Shown here one piece after another: positions 33,662 through 45,049 of a DNA stretch of 64,000 nt (the stretch's first letter is position 1; every line of letters begins with the position of its first letter). The translations under genes and the position numbers were made by a program. Where the stretch lies: contig NC_089594.1 of the NCBI RefSeq assembly GCF_019320115.1, positions 21,598,055 through 21,662,054 of the forward strand, read 5' to 3'. A model generated the notes under the pieces. The model worked only from the letters and a program-made list of their open reading frames with translations, searched no databases and was not told the origin of the DNA. This DNA is from Miscanthus floridulus (Eukaryota > Streptophyta > Magnoliopsida > Poales > Poaceae).

Positions 33662-34740
33662 AGACCACTAATTCTAAATGTATTGTTCCTGTTGTTTTTA
33701 ATTTAAATAATAGAGATAGGGAACTTATCTCTGAGTTGCTTGGATTCAGGTAGTGCTTGACTGCTTGTGCTGTCTATACAGAACTGCAATCTGTTACTTG
33801 TCTGAAAATGGCTACTTCCATGTTTTTTATTTTTCTTTGACATTGTGCAAGCTGTGACTTATCCTGTTACCTATCTACAATTTTTTATCATGTTTCTACT
33901 TCCAGGTTTCTCATTTTCCTTTTACATTGTGCAAGCTTTTGGAGTGGCCAAAGTGCCGGCTGCTGGGTACTAGTTACTTGCACGGTTCCTTGCAGTAGCT
34001 AGATGTTTGTCTAGTCAAGTTGCTTTTAGGAGAGCTCCTTTATTCAGCTTTGGTCTTTGCAACTGAACTTGTAGTTGTCCCAGTTTTTCTCTGTGTTGGC
34101 TAGCAGCACCAGCAGTTACCTATTCTCGTGTGTTGGTTGATTTAGTCCCGGGAACAGCTTAAATTCAGTTAGCCTGCGCATGCATTACTTCGGCAAATTC
34201 TTGTGTGCAGAATTGGTTCCTACAACAACAGCTCAGAGTAGGCGTCCAGCAGTTATCAACTACAATAATTCAAAAGGTAAGCAGCAGACTTGTTTTAGCG
34301 ATGCATGCAAGGGTGCAACTATAATTTTTCTTGCCACGTTTTTGTTTATAAATAAGCAAAGAAATCTGCTACTGCTATAATGCTTGTACTGTCAGATTGT
34401 TAACCACACACTGCAATTTTTTATTGCCACTAGAGCGCGGGAAAAAAAAAATCTAACATATGCTACTGTACTGCCAGGTTGCTGGTTCCAAACATATGCG
34501 AACTTTGATGCTGGAGTGGCCAAAATGCGTTGGTGGCTGCTGGGTGTTGTCATGTGCTTTTGGACAGGTTTTAAATATGTTGTATGAGATGTGAACGTTG
34601 TAATGTGTTATCAGAATATTTATGTGCTGATCTGGAACTATTTTTTTACTGATGATGAGAGCATGTGTTAAATTAATGATGATTGATAATTAATTTGGCT
34701 GAAATTAAGGATGAAAATATTTTTATTTTGCTATCAGCCA
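33662..34740. other. non-coding stretch with local duplications
   Basis: No gene recognised. Two similar 45-bp blocks ending ACATTGTGCAAGCT lie near 33809-33853 and 33893-33937. GGAGTGGCCAAA followed by a GGCTGCTGGG word occurs near 33940 and again near 34513. Splice-like words are present but no coding frame runs through them, so this could be captured gene pieces of the element ending at 35275. Confidence 0.4.
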
Positions 34741-35275
34741 TTTCTAGGTGGGCTCAAATCTAATAACAGCCTAATTTGAGCTGGGGTGCATGTCCATTAA
34801 AAGGCCAAAAAAAGGCCCGCAAAAAAATCAGAATGGCCCAAAACAAAAAAAAAAACAGTTCGGTGTAACATAGGCCCAAAGCTCCTACAAACCCAAATTG
34901 GGCCAAAAAACAATTGGGCTAAATCCTACGTGGCACTGAAGACACGTCAGCGTCCACCTTGGCGAACACATGGCGCTTACATGGCGACTCAAATCTGTGA
35001 CAGAAAAAATCCTACGTGGAAGCTATCCATGACGGCTAAATATCCGTGACGACAAAAATCGTCACAGGCTACCGGACTCAACTTGGCCCAGAGTGGGCTA
35101 AGTGGACTTCTAGGGGATCTGTGACGGTCAAAAACCGCCACAGATAGCTCGCAGTCAATCTGTGATGCTCGATACATGATAGAAAAAATTTCCCTCACGG
35201 ATGGCGTTCTATGACGGATTTCAGGGCTTTTGTGACGAAAACAATCCGTCATGTATCAACAAAATTTTTGTAGTG
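34741..35275 (-). mobile_element. right end of a CACTA-type element, left end not found
   Basis: Ends CAAAATTTTTGTAGTG at 35275, the complement of a CACTACAAAAATTTTG terminus. The inner 300 bp carry repeated CTGTGACGG/CCGTCAC words on both strands, a subterminal pattern common in grass CACTA elements. No CACTACAAAAA partner was seen to the left. Confidence 0.55.
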
Positions 35276-35448
35276 TTATCTAGATCGGTCCAAACACCTC
35301 ATTAAGCTAATCAAACCTAGGTTTCAATATTGAGTTTCTAGAAACTTTTCTTTGGAAAATTTTCCTAGCAAAACGGTTTTTTTGGCACAAATTTCAGGAG
35401 AGCATTCTCACAATGACTTCTTTATAGAAACTTCTAGTGTAAACGCTA

Positions 35449-35622
35449 GCGGTCCCTAAACTTAGGAGGCAGTGTCATCTAGATCCTTAAACTTTTATTT
35501 TTTGATTTTTGGGTTCCTAAACTTGTTCAAACGGTTTCAACAGGTTGGACAAGTTTAGGGACCCAGAAATAAAAAAAAAAGTTTGGAACCTAAATGACAC
35601 CGCTCCCAAGTTTAGGGACCGC
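35449..35622 (+). mobile_element. foldback MITE
   Basis: GCGGTCCCTAAACTT at the left is mirrored by AAGTTTAGGGACCGC at the right. The inner parts (GTGTCAT, AAACTTTT, CCTAAACTTGT) also pair, so nearly the whole 174 bp folds back. Outer flanks give no clear target duplication. Confidence 0.8.
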
Positions 35623-36948
35623 CGGAGTATTTTACTCTAGCTTCTGTTTTTGGAAACTTTTACATATAAGGTTTCCTCTATGCTATTCAACATCTTTGGA
35701 AAACTTTGTAGTTTTGGAAGTTTTATGAGCAACTTATATAAATAATTAAGATTTTGTTGTTGTTTAACCTCTTCTGAAAACTTGTTAAAAAAAATAAGTT
35801 TCTAGAATAACTCATTCGACTGTGTTTGTACATTTTTTTTATAACAACCTAGTCAACTAAATTACCTAGAAAAACTTATCGAACACAACCTATACTACCC
35901 AGATCTTATGTTTTTTTTTGAAAAAAATAAAAAAATAGAAAAAAATAAACAAGGAGAAGGGGAAAAAGGAAAGAAGAAGGAAGAAATGAAAAAAAAGGAG
36001 GGAAACGCAGGGGGTGTACATGGTCTGGGATTTGCTCACGTGGATGTCCTCTGAATCGAGCTCCAAATATTAAAAAATCATTAATGCCAAGCCTCATAAC
36101 TGGATTTCTGCTTCTTACGCCCAAATTTTTGTTTGCTTCTGTTCCATATATATCCCCATTCGCATACAGCACCTGAGCATGGATCTGGGCCTGGAACAGT
36201 TCCTTTTGTACTCCTGAGAACTGAAACAACCAATTTCAGATGTGGAACAATATATTTTATTTTATGCCTGGTATATTCCCTGCTAGTTGTTGGTAACGAA
36301 GATAATCTCCAAATTAACTCTGCACAACTAGTCAGTGGCGGATCCAGAAAAGAACCAAGGGGGGACTAAATAATAGAGGGTAAAAAAAATTTGCTCGCTA
36401 CACAGTACACTAATAGATATAGCACAGATTGAGATCGATTTAAAGTGCTCAAAGGTACATAGAACAATGGGGATAGAAAGTACCAAATAAAAAGAGACTT
36501 CCGTAATAATAATAAAAAATCCATGTCTTTCATCTTCACGAATTCACACCACTTGTACCACCACGCTCAATGCAAGTAGAGGTGTATGCACTCAACGACT
36601 CTGCAGCAACTCATGTCAGGGACGATTAGTTAGTTAATCATGTCGCCGTGTGATGAAACCCTTGGATTACAAGTATTAATCTAGCCCAAACCAGAGGGTT
36701 TCAACATAGAGCAGCGATTCCTAGAAAATAGTACACACTACTAACATTTTGGAAGTAGGTAGCCTAGCTCTAGCTACTCTACCGGGTCAGCAAAAATCGT
36801 CACCTAACTTGGGCGCGCGCGCGTATCCACCGCGACACTTTCCAACCATCTCTACCAAAAAGACGGTAGAACAAACTCACCCACCCACTCATGTCATCTC
36901 GCGCGCATGCACACACACGTACGTGCAAGCAAGGTAAGCATCCTAGCT
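35623..36948. other. upstream region of the 172-residue gene
   Basis: AT-rich, no coding region recognised. At about 36332 lies CAGTGGCGGATCCAGAAAAG, a word that marks a common grass repeat; a similar word occurs at about 38137. The minus-strand open frame at 35906-36229 is low-complexity (poly-A/GAA tracts). Confidence 0.45.
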
Positions 36949-36956
36949 ATATATAT
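36949..36956 (+). promoter_or_regulatory. TATA box candidate
   Basis: TATATATA about 95-100 bp upstream of the ATG at 37048, which leaves a leader of about 65 bp. Confidence 0.5.
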
Positions 36957-37047
36957 TACCCTGCACGGCACGGCTTGCTAATACCTTCATCGATCGAGCT
37001 AGCTAGGTCACTAATCCAGCTTGGCAACAACGCACGATCCCGACGAC

Positions 37048-37566
37048 ATGGCCGCAGCCATGGTAGCGAAGGCCGCCGTCGTCACCACCACGACCACCAC
37101 CAGCGGCTGGAGCGTGCCGCCGCCGCTGGCGCTGCCTGGCAGCAATGGTGACCACGACCACAAGGCGAAGGTGACGACGACGAAGACCATTGCCGATGTC
37201 GTTGTCGACGAGGATGAGCTGTTCGAGCTCGACATCGCACTCCTGGACGGCCGAGACGACGACCACCACCACAACAACCGCGGCTGCAGTCCTGCTGCAG
37301 GTGCCGACGCCGACGCCGGGCACGCCCTGCTGGCTAACTGCCTGCTGCCGCTGCGGTCGCTAAGCAACGCGGTGCCGGTGGCGGCGAGCGGCAGGCTGTC
37401 GTCGTCGTACCCCTACTCCGGCTACTACAGCTCCAGGAGGCTCTTCACGCCCGGCAGCAGCAGGAGGTTCCTTTTCCTTGGACGCTCAGCTGGGAATTCT
37501 TCGGCGAGGCTTTGCTTCTCCAGCAGAGGCTTCGAAGCCATGGGGAACTACTTTCAGAGGTACTGA
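37048..37566 (+). CDS. uncharacterised plant protein, 172 residues
   Basis: Single-exon frame starting at ATG in good context (GACGACATGGCC). The frame is open further upstream, but only with a TTG. I do not recognise the family. Visible features: an alanine/threonine-rich N-terminus, an acidic patch DEDELFELDIALL (about residues 54-66), DDDHHHNN (about 70-77), the segment NCLLPLRSLSNAVPV (about 101-115), a serine/tyrosine-rich stretch, and a basic C-terminus with RRLFTPGSSRRFLFLGRS and RGFEAMGNYFQRY at the very end. It has no signal peptide or membrane span. Codon use is strongly G/C at third positions, as in many grass genes and unlike the transposons around it, with a TATA box upstream. 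It may be a small nuclear or regulatory protein, but that is only a guess. Confidence 0.7.
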   Translation: MAAAMVAKAAVVTTTTTTSGWSVPPPLALPGSNGDHDHKAKVTTTKTIADVVVDEDELFELDIALLDGRDDDHHHNNRGCSPAAGADADAGHALLANCLLPLRSLSNAVPVAASGRLSSSYPYSGYYSSRRLFTPGSSRRFLFLGRSAGNSSARLCFSSRGFEAMGNYFQRY

Positions 37567-37890
37567 TCGAGTTTTGAGAGACGTCGATCGAGACTCGAGA
37601 GAGACAACCTATACATACACGTACTAAACTATATATATAATAGAGAGAGCACCTAAGTACATTACCGATCTGTATTAAAATCAGGTAGTAGTAGTAATAT
37701 ATCACTACCAGCTTGTATAGTACACCATCATTGTCTGGTAGTGAGAGGACCGAGACCAAAATTTTCATTTGCTATGGTTTTGGCTCAAACCACACTGGTT
37801 CTTGCTCTCAGCCATCGCCGGCCGTCACCTAGAATCGCCAACAAAATATTATGTCTAGTAGCTAGATATAACAGTGGTTGATACCCTAAT
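37567..37890. other. 3' region of the 172-residue gene
   Basis: Likely 3' UTR and spacer; AATAAA-type word at about 37912. Nothing else seen. Confidence 0.4.
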
Positions 37891-39100
37891 AACAAGTGTG
37901 TTGTCCTTATCAATAAAAGGAACACCATTTTTGCTACAACTATTGTCTTTGTCTAATTTTAACGACTCCCGGCCATAGAACTTGGTAACTTCTGCACCTC
38001 AACTATCAAAACTGTTCATTTTTGACCTCTCAACCTGGTTTTGAGTTGTTCTCAGCAGGTGGCTCACACCCACTAGACACTAGCAATATATATGCAGGGG
38101 GTTTTGTGCAAGATTGCCAAGGGTTAGCTTTGCACAGCAGCGGAGCCAGGAAAAAAATATAGGTGAGACGAGTTCTAATAATAAAATAAACCAAAAGGCT
38201 TGTGAATCAAATCGCACCGCATTCACATACTATGATCATACAATTATGGCAAAAACGCTACAACCATAAAAATTATGGCGATCCTAGACACACCTCTGCT
38301 TGTACCTCGGCCTTGACCGAATCCAGCTGCTGCCACTACTCTGCTGCTGACTTTGTCCGTGGCTGCGGCTGGCCCCAGCACCAGGTTGCTCTCGTTCACA
38401 CTCCTCTTTTCCTCTCTCCATCGCCGCTCACAAAGGTGCAACTCCAATTGGTCGCCAGCATGTTGCGGGCCTTCCTAATCGCTCCACGTGACCGCACGCT
38501 CGTGTGGCTGCTGGCCGGCTACATGGCCACAGGGCCGCTGAGGGCCGAGGCACCAGCTCGGCTGCTCCTCGCGCTCGGCTGCTCCTCGCGCTCAGCTGCT
38601 CGGGCATCAGGCCTCCGGGATTCAACATTCTGACATCCGGTGGGTGGCTGGCGGCAGCTTGCCTAATGCCTTAGCAGGTCAACCCTCGGTGCTCGCCGAC
38701 CACGGTTGGGATACGAGAACGGAATATCGGAGAATTCCCAATGTGTCGATGTTGATCGGGGAAGAGACCATTAGGCATCATTTGTGTGGGGTGGTTGGGC
38801 TTTCAATGGACCGTCGCTGCCTGCTGAGCTGAACCAAAGTGACACTCTGGGCTCAAAGAAGATGAGCAGCAGCAACAACATCCTCGCATGGTTCATGGCT
38901 AAGGGCAGCACCATAGGTCCATTGTGGCAAGAGTGAGGTGGGTTAAGGTATGGCAGAGAAAGAGAGGGGAAGGTAAGCGGTTTCAGGGATCAAAATTGAA
39001 CGGTTTTAATAGTTGTAGTTGGGGTACCAAAGTTACCCGATATTATAGTTGGGGTCAAAATTAGATAAAGGCAGCAGCTGAGGGAATAAAACACACTTGT
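37891..39100 (+). mobile_element. inverted-repeat (foldback/TIR) element
   Basis: Arms of about 120-150 bp (37891-38037 and 38979-39100) are imperfect inverted copies. Shared words include AACAAGTGTGTT, CTAATTTT, GGTAACTT, CCGTTCA/CTGTTCA and TTTTGA. The ~940-bp interior contains a CAGCGGAGCCAGG word at 38138 and a GC-rich tract (38290-38890). The open frames in that tract (for example 38202-38633) have no recognisable domain. No clear target duplication. Confidence 0.55.
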
Positions 39101-39390
39101 TCCTAAATAAAACAACAAGTGTGGTGCCAACTCTATTTGTTATGCGTGATCGGACCTATGTGTCGCTTAGCCATCTATTAAATGGATCAATTGTTTCTCC
39201 AACAAGAAACTACAATCATTTTTCATGAAAAAGTTTATTGTATACTAAGATGCAAATGAAGAGTTATTGGCTTATTGCACTCGGGAGACATGGCACAACT
39301 TTGGTACTCCAATTGGATTGAAGGGTCAGCTGCTAGTTCTTTTTTTAAAGAAAGGGTCAGGTTCTAGAAACATCACACTACACCCTCATT

Positions 39391-39790
39391 TTAAGGCTAC
39401 GTTGGTTATGGTTCCAATGGATGAGTAAGGATATAATCTGGAATATATTGGACGTCCCTTGTAACAACTCATGCCATGATCTGTTCAACGCCTCTATTGT
39501 CATCACCATCGGGAATGGAAAATGACATTGTTCTAGCTTTGAAGTTGGTTCAATGGAAACACAACAAAAACATTGCACCCACTCTTTATAAAAAGGCCAT
39601 AAGAAAGGAGACAACCGTTGAGAAAGCGTTGACACAAAACAAATGGGTTGAGCACATTGCACCAGTCCTTTCCCAATGAAGAGAGGGAAATTTTTTATTT
39701 GTAGGAAGCAATCCAAGAGACAATGAGAGAACTGGAGATGGAGGACCCGTTTAGGTGGAAATTGACTACTATAACTGGGATACACCACAC
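39391..39790 (+). pseudogene. L1 LINE relic, C-terminal zinc-ribbon region
   Basis: The frame beginning LRWLWFQWMSKDIIW, with DLFNAS and VITIGNG following, matches the reverse-transcriptase C-terminal zinc-binding domain (zf-RVT) of plant L1 LINEs. After a frameshift near 39510 the same protein continues as APTLYKKAIRKETTVEKA. The rest of the element is missing. Confidence 0.7.
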
Positions 39791-40378
39791 AAGGCACCTA
39801 TCAGATCCAATGCCGAGGAACCTACACTAAGATTAAAATCATGCCAATTTAGAAATCCCAGACCGAACAGAAATGTCATACCTCAGTCTCATCCAACCAA
39901 TGATTGTAATGTTTTTTGTTAGGCAAATACAATGAAGCATGATTGCTTATTAGTGGTATGCAAATTGATAATGATCCCTTCCCAACCAATGCCCTTGAAC
40001 TGCAAAATAAACATATTAATCAAGCTAAATCAACTAAAGGCAAGAATGAGATCATTAGAGAAGAAAGGTTTAAAATTCTGAAGAAAGGCAAGCAAAAGCT
40101 ATTGGAGAAGACCCTTGATGCTACGTCGAAGACTTCAACACCCTCAAGAGGCAAAAACATAAGTACAATAGCCGTGCCACAGAGACCAGCTTGGTCAGTT
40201 TGAAAACTGGCATGGATGATTTGTCCAAGGAAACTGAAACGGTTCCAAATCCAAGAACAAGGTGAGGCCAAACTTTGAGGAACTTTTGGCCAAATACCAA
40301 AAGAAACAAGATAACTAGAAGAGAAAGAATTGTCCATGGAAGGTGGATTTGAAGCCATCAACAAGACACCAAGAGCGG
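39791..40378. other. stretch without recognised gene
   Basis: Possibly remaining LINE or unknown repeat. An open frame at 39943-40203 (lysine-rich, 86 residues) has no features I can name. Ends with AGCGG, the target duplication of the solo LTR. Confidence 0.35.
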
Positions 40379-41934
40379 TGAAAGCCCTAGTTTGGTTTTG
40401 GATAATTGATGAAACCTACTTGGACTAACCCTATGCTCTAAAGTGTGGATTTGAGATAGGTTGGTCCAACTCAAGTGATGGAGCTAAGTGGCACTCATGG
40501 ATGGAGATGGCCACATGAAGTGAAGATCATGGTGATGGTGTGGACACATGTGATGATCAAGCTCCGGAATTTGAAAAGAAGAAAGAGAAAAACAAAATGG
40601 CTTCAAGGCAAAGGTGATATCTATAGGGCCATTTTATTTTGGTGATCAAGATACTTAGAGAGTGTGATCACATTTAGGATAGATGGTTGTACTATTAAGA
40701 GGGGAGCTCTTATTGGACAACTCGATCATCTAGTGCCACTAGGTGTTAGAAAACTTGCATATGCATTTTAGGCCTAGTGCACAATCGGTGAGAAGTGATT
40801 AACCTTTGAAAAATGATTGTGAAAATGCTTACACACTTGCACGTGATGGTGAAATACTTGTGGTGTTGGCACATTTGCAAAGGTTGTGAAAAAGGCAAAG
40901 AAAAGGAGATGAAACCAAGCTTGAAGTGGTGCCTTGGGGGCACCGCCACCCCCTGTCTGGTGGCACCGCCACCCCTAGGGCGGTGCCCACCTGGTAGTGT
41001 CCCTAGAAGCAGCGTGGGTGTGGTCACCACCGCGTCTGGTGTTCACTGCCTCGGCGAGGGTGATGCACCGCTTGGTCACCATCACTGGTAGGGCGGTGCC
41101 ACCGCCATTTTTATCCAGAGAGCGAGGGAACCGGGGGTGGTCACTTGATTTCATCATCTTGAGTGAGATTGGAAAGCCTCTAATGCATTGCTTAGTGATC
41201 TAGCATCTTGTGGCACTAGTTGGGTGATTTTGGCTGGGGGAGATCTTGTTACTCTTGGTGTTTGCCGACACCTAGACGGCCCGGTGATTGGTGAATCGTT
41301 GAGCGGCTATTGGTGATTGTTGTTGGCTCGGATCATTAAGCTTGTGAGGGGTTCTCGTGCCTTCCCCAGTGGAGCACCAAAGACAACTCTAGTGGATTGC
41401 GTGTGGCTTGTGGATCCTCATCTTGTGTTGGTTGTGCAACACCTGGTTGCCGGTTAGGCGTGTGATGCCTATTAGCGCGTGAACCTCTAAGTGAGTGAAT
41501 CGTCACAACGGGGACTAGCTTGCTGGCAAGCAAGTGAACCTCAGAGGAAAAATCATTGTGTCATCATTGTCTCCTTGGTATTCTTTGGTATCCATTGATT
41601 GATCACTTACCACGGCAGAGTATCTCCTCTACACTCACTTGCATTACTTTGTGTATTTACCTTGTGTAGAGCTTGTGGTAGCTGTAGCTAGTTGTGTAGC
41701 TTAGCTTCCTAGTTGTAATTAGTTCCTAGCTAGCTCAACTAGTGTAGAGAGTAGCGACATAGCCCTTGAGTGCCTAGAGATCATAATTAACTAGAATTAT
41801 TGGTAAGTGACTTGCAATTTTAGTAGGCTAGCACAACACTTGCTTCACCTCATAATTATATAACCTCTCGGCTTAGTGTTGTTGTAGATTATTTAATAGG
41901 CTATTCACCCCCCTCTAGCCATTAGGACCTTTTA
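40379..41934 (+). repeat. solo LTR of a SIRE-type Copia element
   Basis: Starts TGAAAGCCCTAGTTTGG and ends CATTAGGACCTTTTA; the internal TATTCACCCCCCTCTAGCC end block matches elements A and B. Flanks AGCGG and AGTGG (one transition) form a target duplication, so the internal region was lost by LTR-LTR recombination. A GC-rich palindromic array built from GCACCGCCACC/GGTGGCGGTGC-like words lies at about 40930-41105. Short open frames inside are not genes. Confidence 0.9.
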
Positions 41935-41939
41935 AGTGG

Positions 41940-42840
41940 CTGAGTCACCAATAACAAGGTAATCGTGCCATTGCACCTTATTCAATTCTAGGACGATTAC
42001 TCTTGTTTATATCATTGCAGTTACTCACCTTGGGATTATAATAGTATTCATATGCAACCATATTTCATTAAATATCCTATTGCATATACAAACTATAGTT
42101 TATCACCACGTCCGATTGTTGTTAGCAATAATCAAGAATACATCCTCTAGTGTTAAATAAGGTGATAAAGGCAATAAGAACATTTCTACATCTCTACAAC
42201 CGAGGTGGTGTTCTTCAGGCTTATCTCACACACAAAATGGGATATTGTAGTGGATGCACATGACATTCAATGGAGAAACAAGTGGAGGTGAATCCAACGA
42301 ATTCTTCATTTACAAAGAAGGTTTGGAAGCTGACACATATTGTTTCTTCATCTACTTGAGTTTGATAAAGTATTATGGCTGATAACATGATTATCGCCCT
42401 TAAAACAAATGTGGCTAATGAATGTTGTTAATCATAGCCCTTAGACTACTATGGTCTAGTTGAATATTTTTTAGCATGCAAACTTTTACTAAAAAATAGG
42501 CTGTGCATATGCATCTTTGTCAAACTACAAATTAGACTTCAAGATTGCATTTCTCTCATTGAGACGATTAAAATATATATAAAGAACACCCATTGGAGTA
42601 AAGATAAGAGAACTATGGCCTTCAGGAAGATCCACACTCGTGGAAATCAGATATGGTATTGTTATCCTAAAACCAAATTGGAATTGTATATTTACATAGA
42701 TTCTATAAGAGTTATGATCCCCAAGGGGAAAGTCCACCCCACCCTATAAATATACAGGGTCACGAACAATTGAGGGCATCCGGCCAATCGATCAAAAACA
42801 CAATCAATATAATATTTGACCTTTCCAAACCCTATATCTA
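41940..42840. other. degenerate LTR-like sequence
   Basis: No gene. The stretch 42580-42800 looks like part of a retrotransposon LTR, with a TATA-like word in CACCCTATAAATATACAGGG (about 42746) and downstream leader-like sequence. Its ends and family cannot be fixed by eye. Confidence 0.4.
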
Positions 42841-42844
42841 ATGT

Positions 42845-43446
42845 TATGCAAGCTTCTCGATGATGTTTGTGGGTGTTCTAGGAGTGCACAAAGTAAAGAG
42901 CACAAGTGGAGGTGAAGAGTAACTCTAGTGGATTCATGGTGTTGTTGGTGTAACTCATGATCGAGCCAACTCATACACTAGCACTCACGTTGGGGCCAAG
43001 CTTGAGGGATTGTTGAGCTAGTAGAGGAGCGGTGATCCTTGGATATGCCACAATGGGGATGTAGGTAGCTGTCAAACAATGGAACCTCAGGGAAAAATCT
43101 TGTGTCTCCCCTTGTGGTTTGCACCTACTACACTTGTGCTCTTTACTTTGTGCACTCCTTGCTTGTGTAGTTATTTAGCTCTCTAGTTTGCTTGTCTTGT
43201 GTAGTTGTTCTTGCTAGAGTATTCAAGTTGCTTGTTCGAGTAGCTCCTAGTTCTAGTAGTGTAGCTAGTTGTTTACCTATGATACTAGAATTTTGTAGGG
43301 CTTGCTCCTATTTTGGCTTGCGTGCTAGTTAGGCTTAGTGCTTTTTAGGGCCTTATTGTTGCCTAACTAGTTTTTGATACTATTGTGCTTTTGAAGGAAA
43401 TTTCTATAGGCTATTCACCCCTCTAGCCATCAACCGATCCTTTCAC
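42845..43446 (+). repeat. truncated 3' part of a SIRE-type LTR
   Basis: Ends GGCTATTCACCCCTCTAGCCATCAACCG...CCTTTCA, the same closing block as the solo LTR. It also shares the GAACCTCAGGGAAAAATC and CTTGTGTAG words. The start of the LTR is missing or replaced at about 42845. Confidence 0.65.
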
Positions 43447-43706
43447 CTTGTTGACCTAGAACAACCCAAGGTGTGTCCTCATAGCGAGATCCTTCTCGGG
43501 AAGCATTCATTGGTTTTTATCATGGCAAATCTACCAAAACTAGCCAAGATGGTTTGGGAAACCGGATAGGGTGGTTTTCTCTGGTCCTGCTTCAATTTGA
43601 TCCTTGTGCGATCCGAGCACACTACCTCTTTGGGTGTGTGACTAGATTTGCGTCGATGGGACATGTTTAATGTGATGGCCCTAGGGACTTATTCTTAGTG
43701 TGATTC

Positions 43707-44178
43707 TGTGGGGGGTACGACCCCGGATACCCACGGTAGACCACATGGGTTGCGCCCCGAGGGGTGGCCTAGCCCACAAGATGAAGCCTTGCAGGGCACG
43801 ACTCTGCTCGGCGCCTCCCGCAAGACACCGGGAAGATATCCTAAAGATACTATGAGATCTGTTAGGATACGTATGATCCCAAGATTCATGTAATCTGTTA
43901 TTACTTTCCGGTTATCTATCAGATCTAACCGACTTGTAACCCTGCCCCCAGACTATATAAGGTGCGCAGGGACCCCCTCCAAACTCACGCAATATCATAC
44001 GATAGCCAATACAAACCAACAGACCACAGGAGTAGGGTATTATGTCATACTGACGGCCTGAACCTGTCTAACTCGTGTGTCTCTGTTGCCTTCTTGTTCT
44101 TGATTACACGCCTCTCTGTCAATCAATCTACCTTCATGGGATACCCCTCGGAGGACTGCCGACGATATTCTATCGACA
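43707..44178 (+). repeat. solo LTR, Gypsy type
   Basis: 472 bp from TGTGGGGGGTACGACC to TCTATCGACA, with a TATA box in CAGACTATATAAGG (about 43953). Flanks GATTC and TATTC match at 4 of 5 bases. The layout (GC-rich start, TATATAAG, CGACA end) is that of grass Gypsy LTRs. No internal region is present. Confidence 0.8.
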
Positions 44179-45049
44179 TATTCTTTTAGTCTTGTGCTTC
44201 AACCAAATAAGGGGCGAGTAGAACTACAAAGGTAATGTTTGTTACTTTTAATTTTTACAGCCCAGTTAAACCCTCCTCACAGCCTTGAATGACAATGGAT
44301 AAAGTTTAATAAATCATGGAAACATACGTCAAACAAAAATCGACAAAATTAGGGTTGATAATATGATGGCTTATTGTGTACTTCTAGTGGCATAATTAGA
44401 AAGAGTGAAACAATGGCACCCTCTAGAATCAAGCCCAAAAGCCCACCGAAGTTGCTTCCTAACTTGATACCATTTGGCGATAGTGACAGTCTATATATTT
44501 CTAGTATTTAGTTGTTAAGAGTTTGTTTTTCTTCCTCTTCCCCCGCTTCTTGTCTAGCTTTCGGTCTGACTTCCATCACTGCAGCCAGTGTGTGATGGTT
44601 GTTTATGTTTTTGTGATCGGTGCCCCATGTGGTTGGGACAGGTCGAATCGGTCCATGTAGTCATGTTTTTTTTGGTTTTCTTGTTTTTTTATTATCTTCT
44701 AACAAAATGGTATCACAAATCTCTCAATGATTTTCATGAAAAAAACTGAGATGCAAATGAGGTCGTCATTGCATCTCTTTGAAGATTAATCTCATCAGAG
44801 GTCCATGTCATAGATGAATGCAATCAAACGTCTTAGGACATTGGTTTCATTGTTATTATTCATCTACTAGCTATAACTAAGATATGATACTAAAGATAGA
44901 TGTGCCCATATTTATTCCTCCCTATGACGATGACGATAGCAGTGATGGAAGAGAAAAACCTGAGAAACAAAATAAATCATATTTGTTATCAATGCTAAAT
45001 CGATAAAAGTGTGAGAATACAATTGTTTACATTTAGTACTTGATATGTA
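44179..45049. other. stretch without recognised gene
   Basis: AT-rich; no open frame of interest and no clear repeat. It lies downstream of the secreted-peptide gene. Confidence 0.4.

Noticed and set aside
36949..37047. Start of the 172-residue gene at the TTG at 37021
   Set aside because: Non-ATG start is unlikely when an in-frame ATG in good context follows at 37048.
38202..38633. 143-residue open frame in the foldback element
   Set aside because: No conserved motif, alternate frames equally open, lies in a GC-rich repeat interior.
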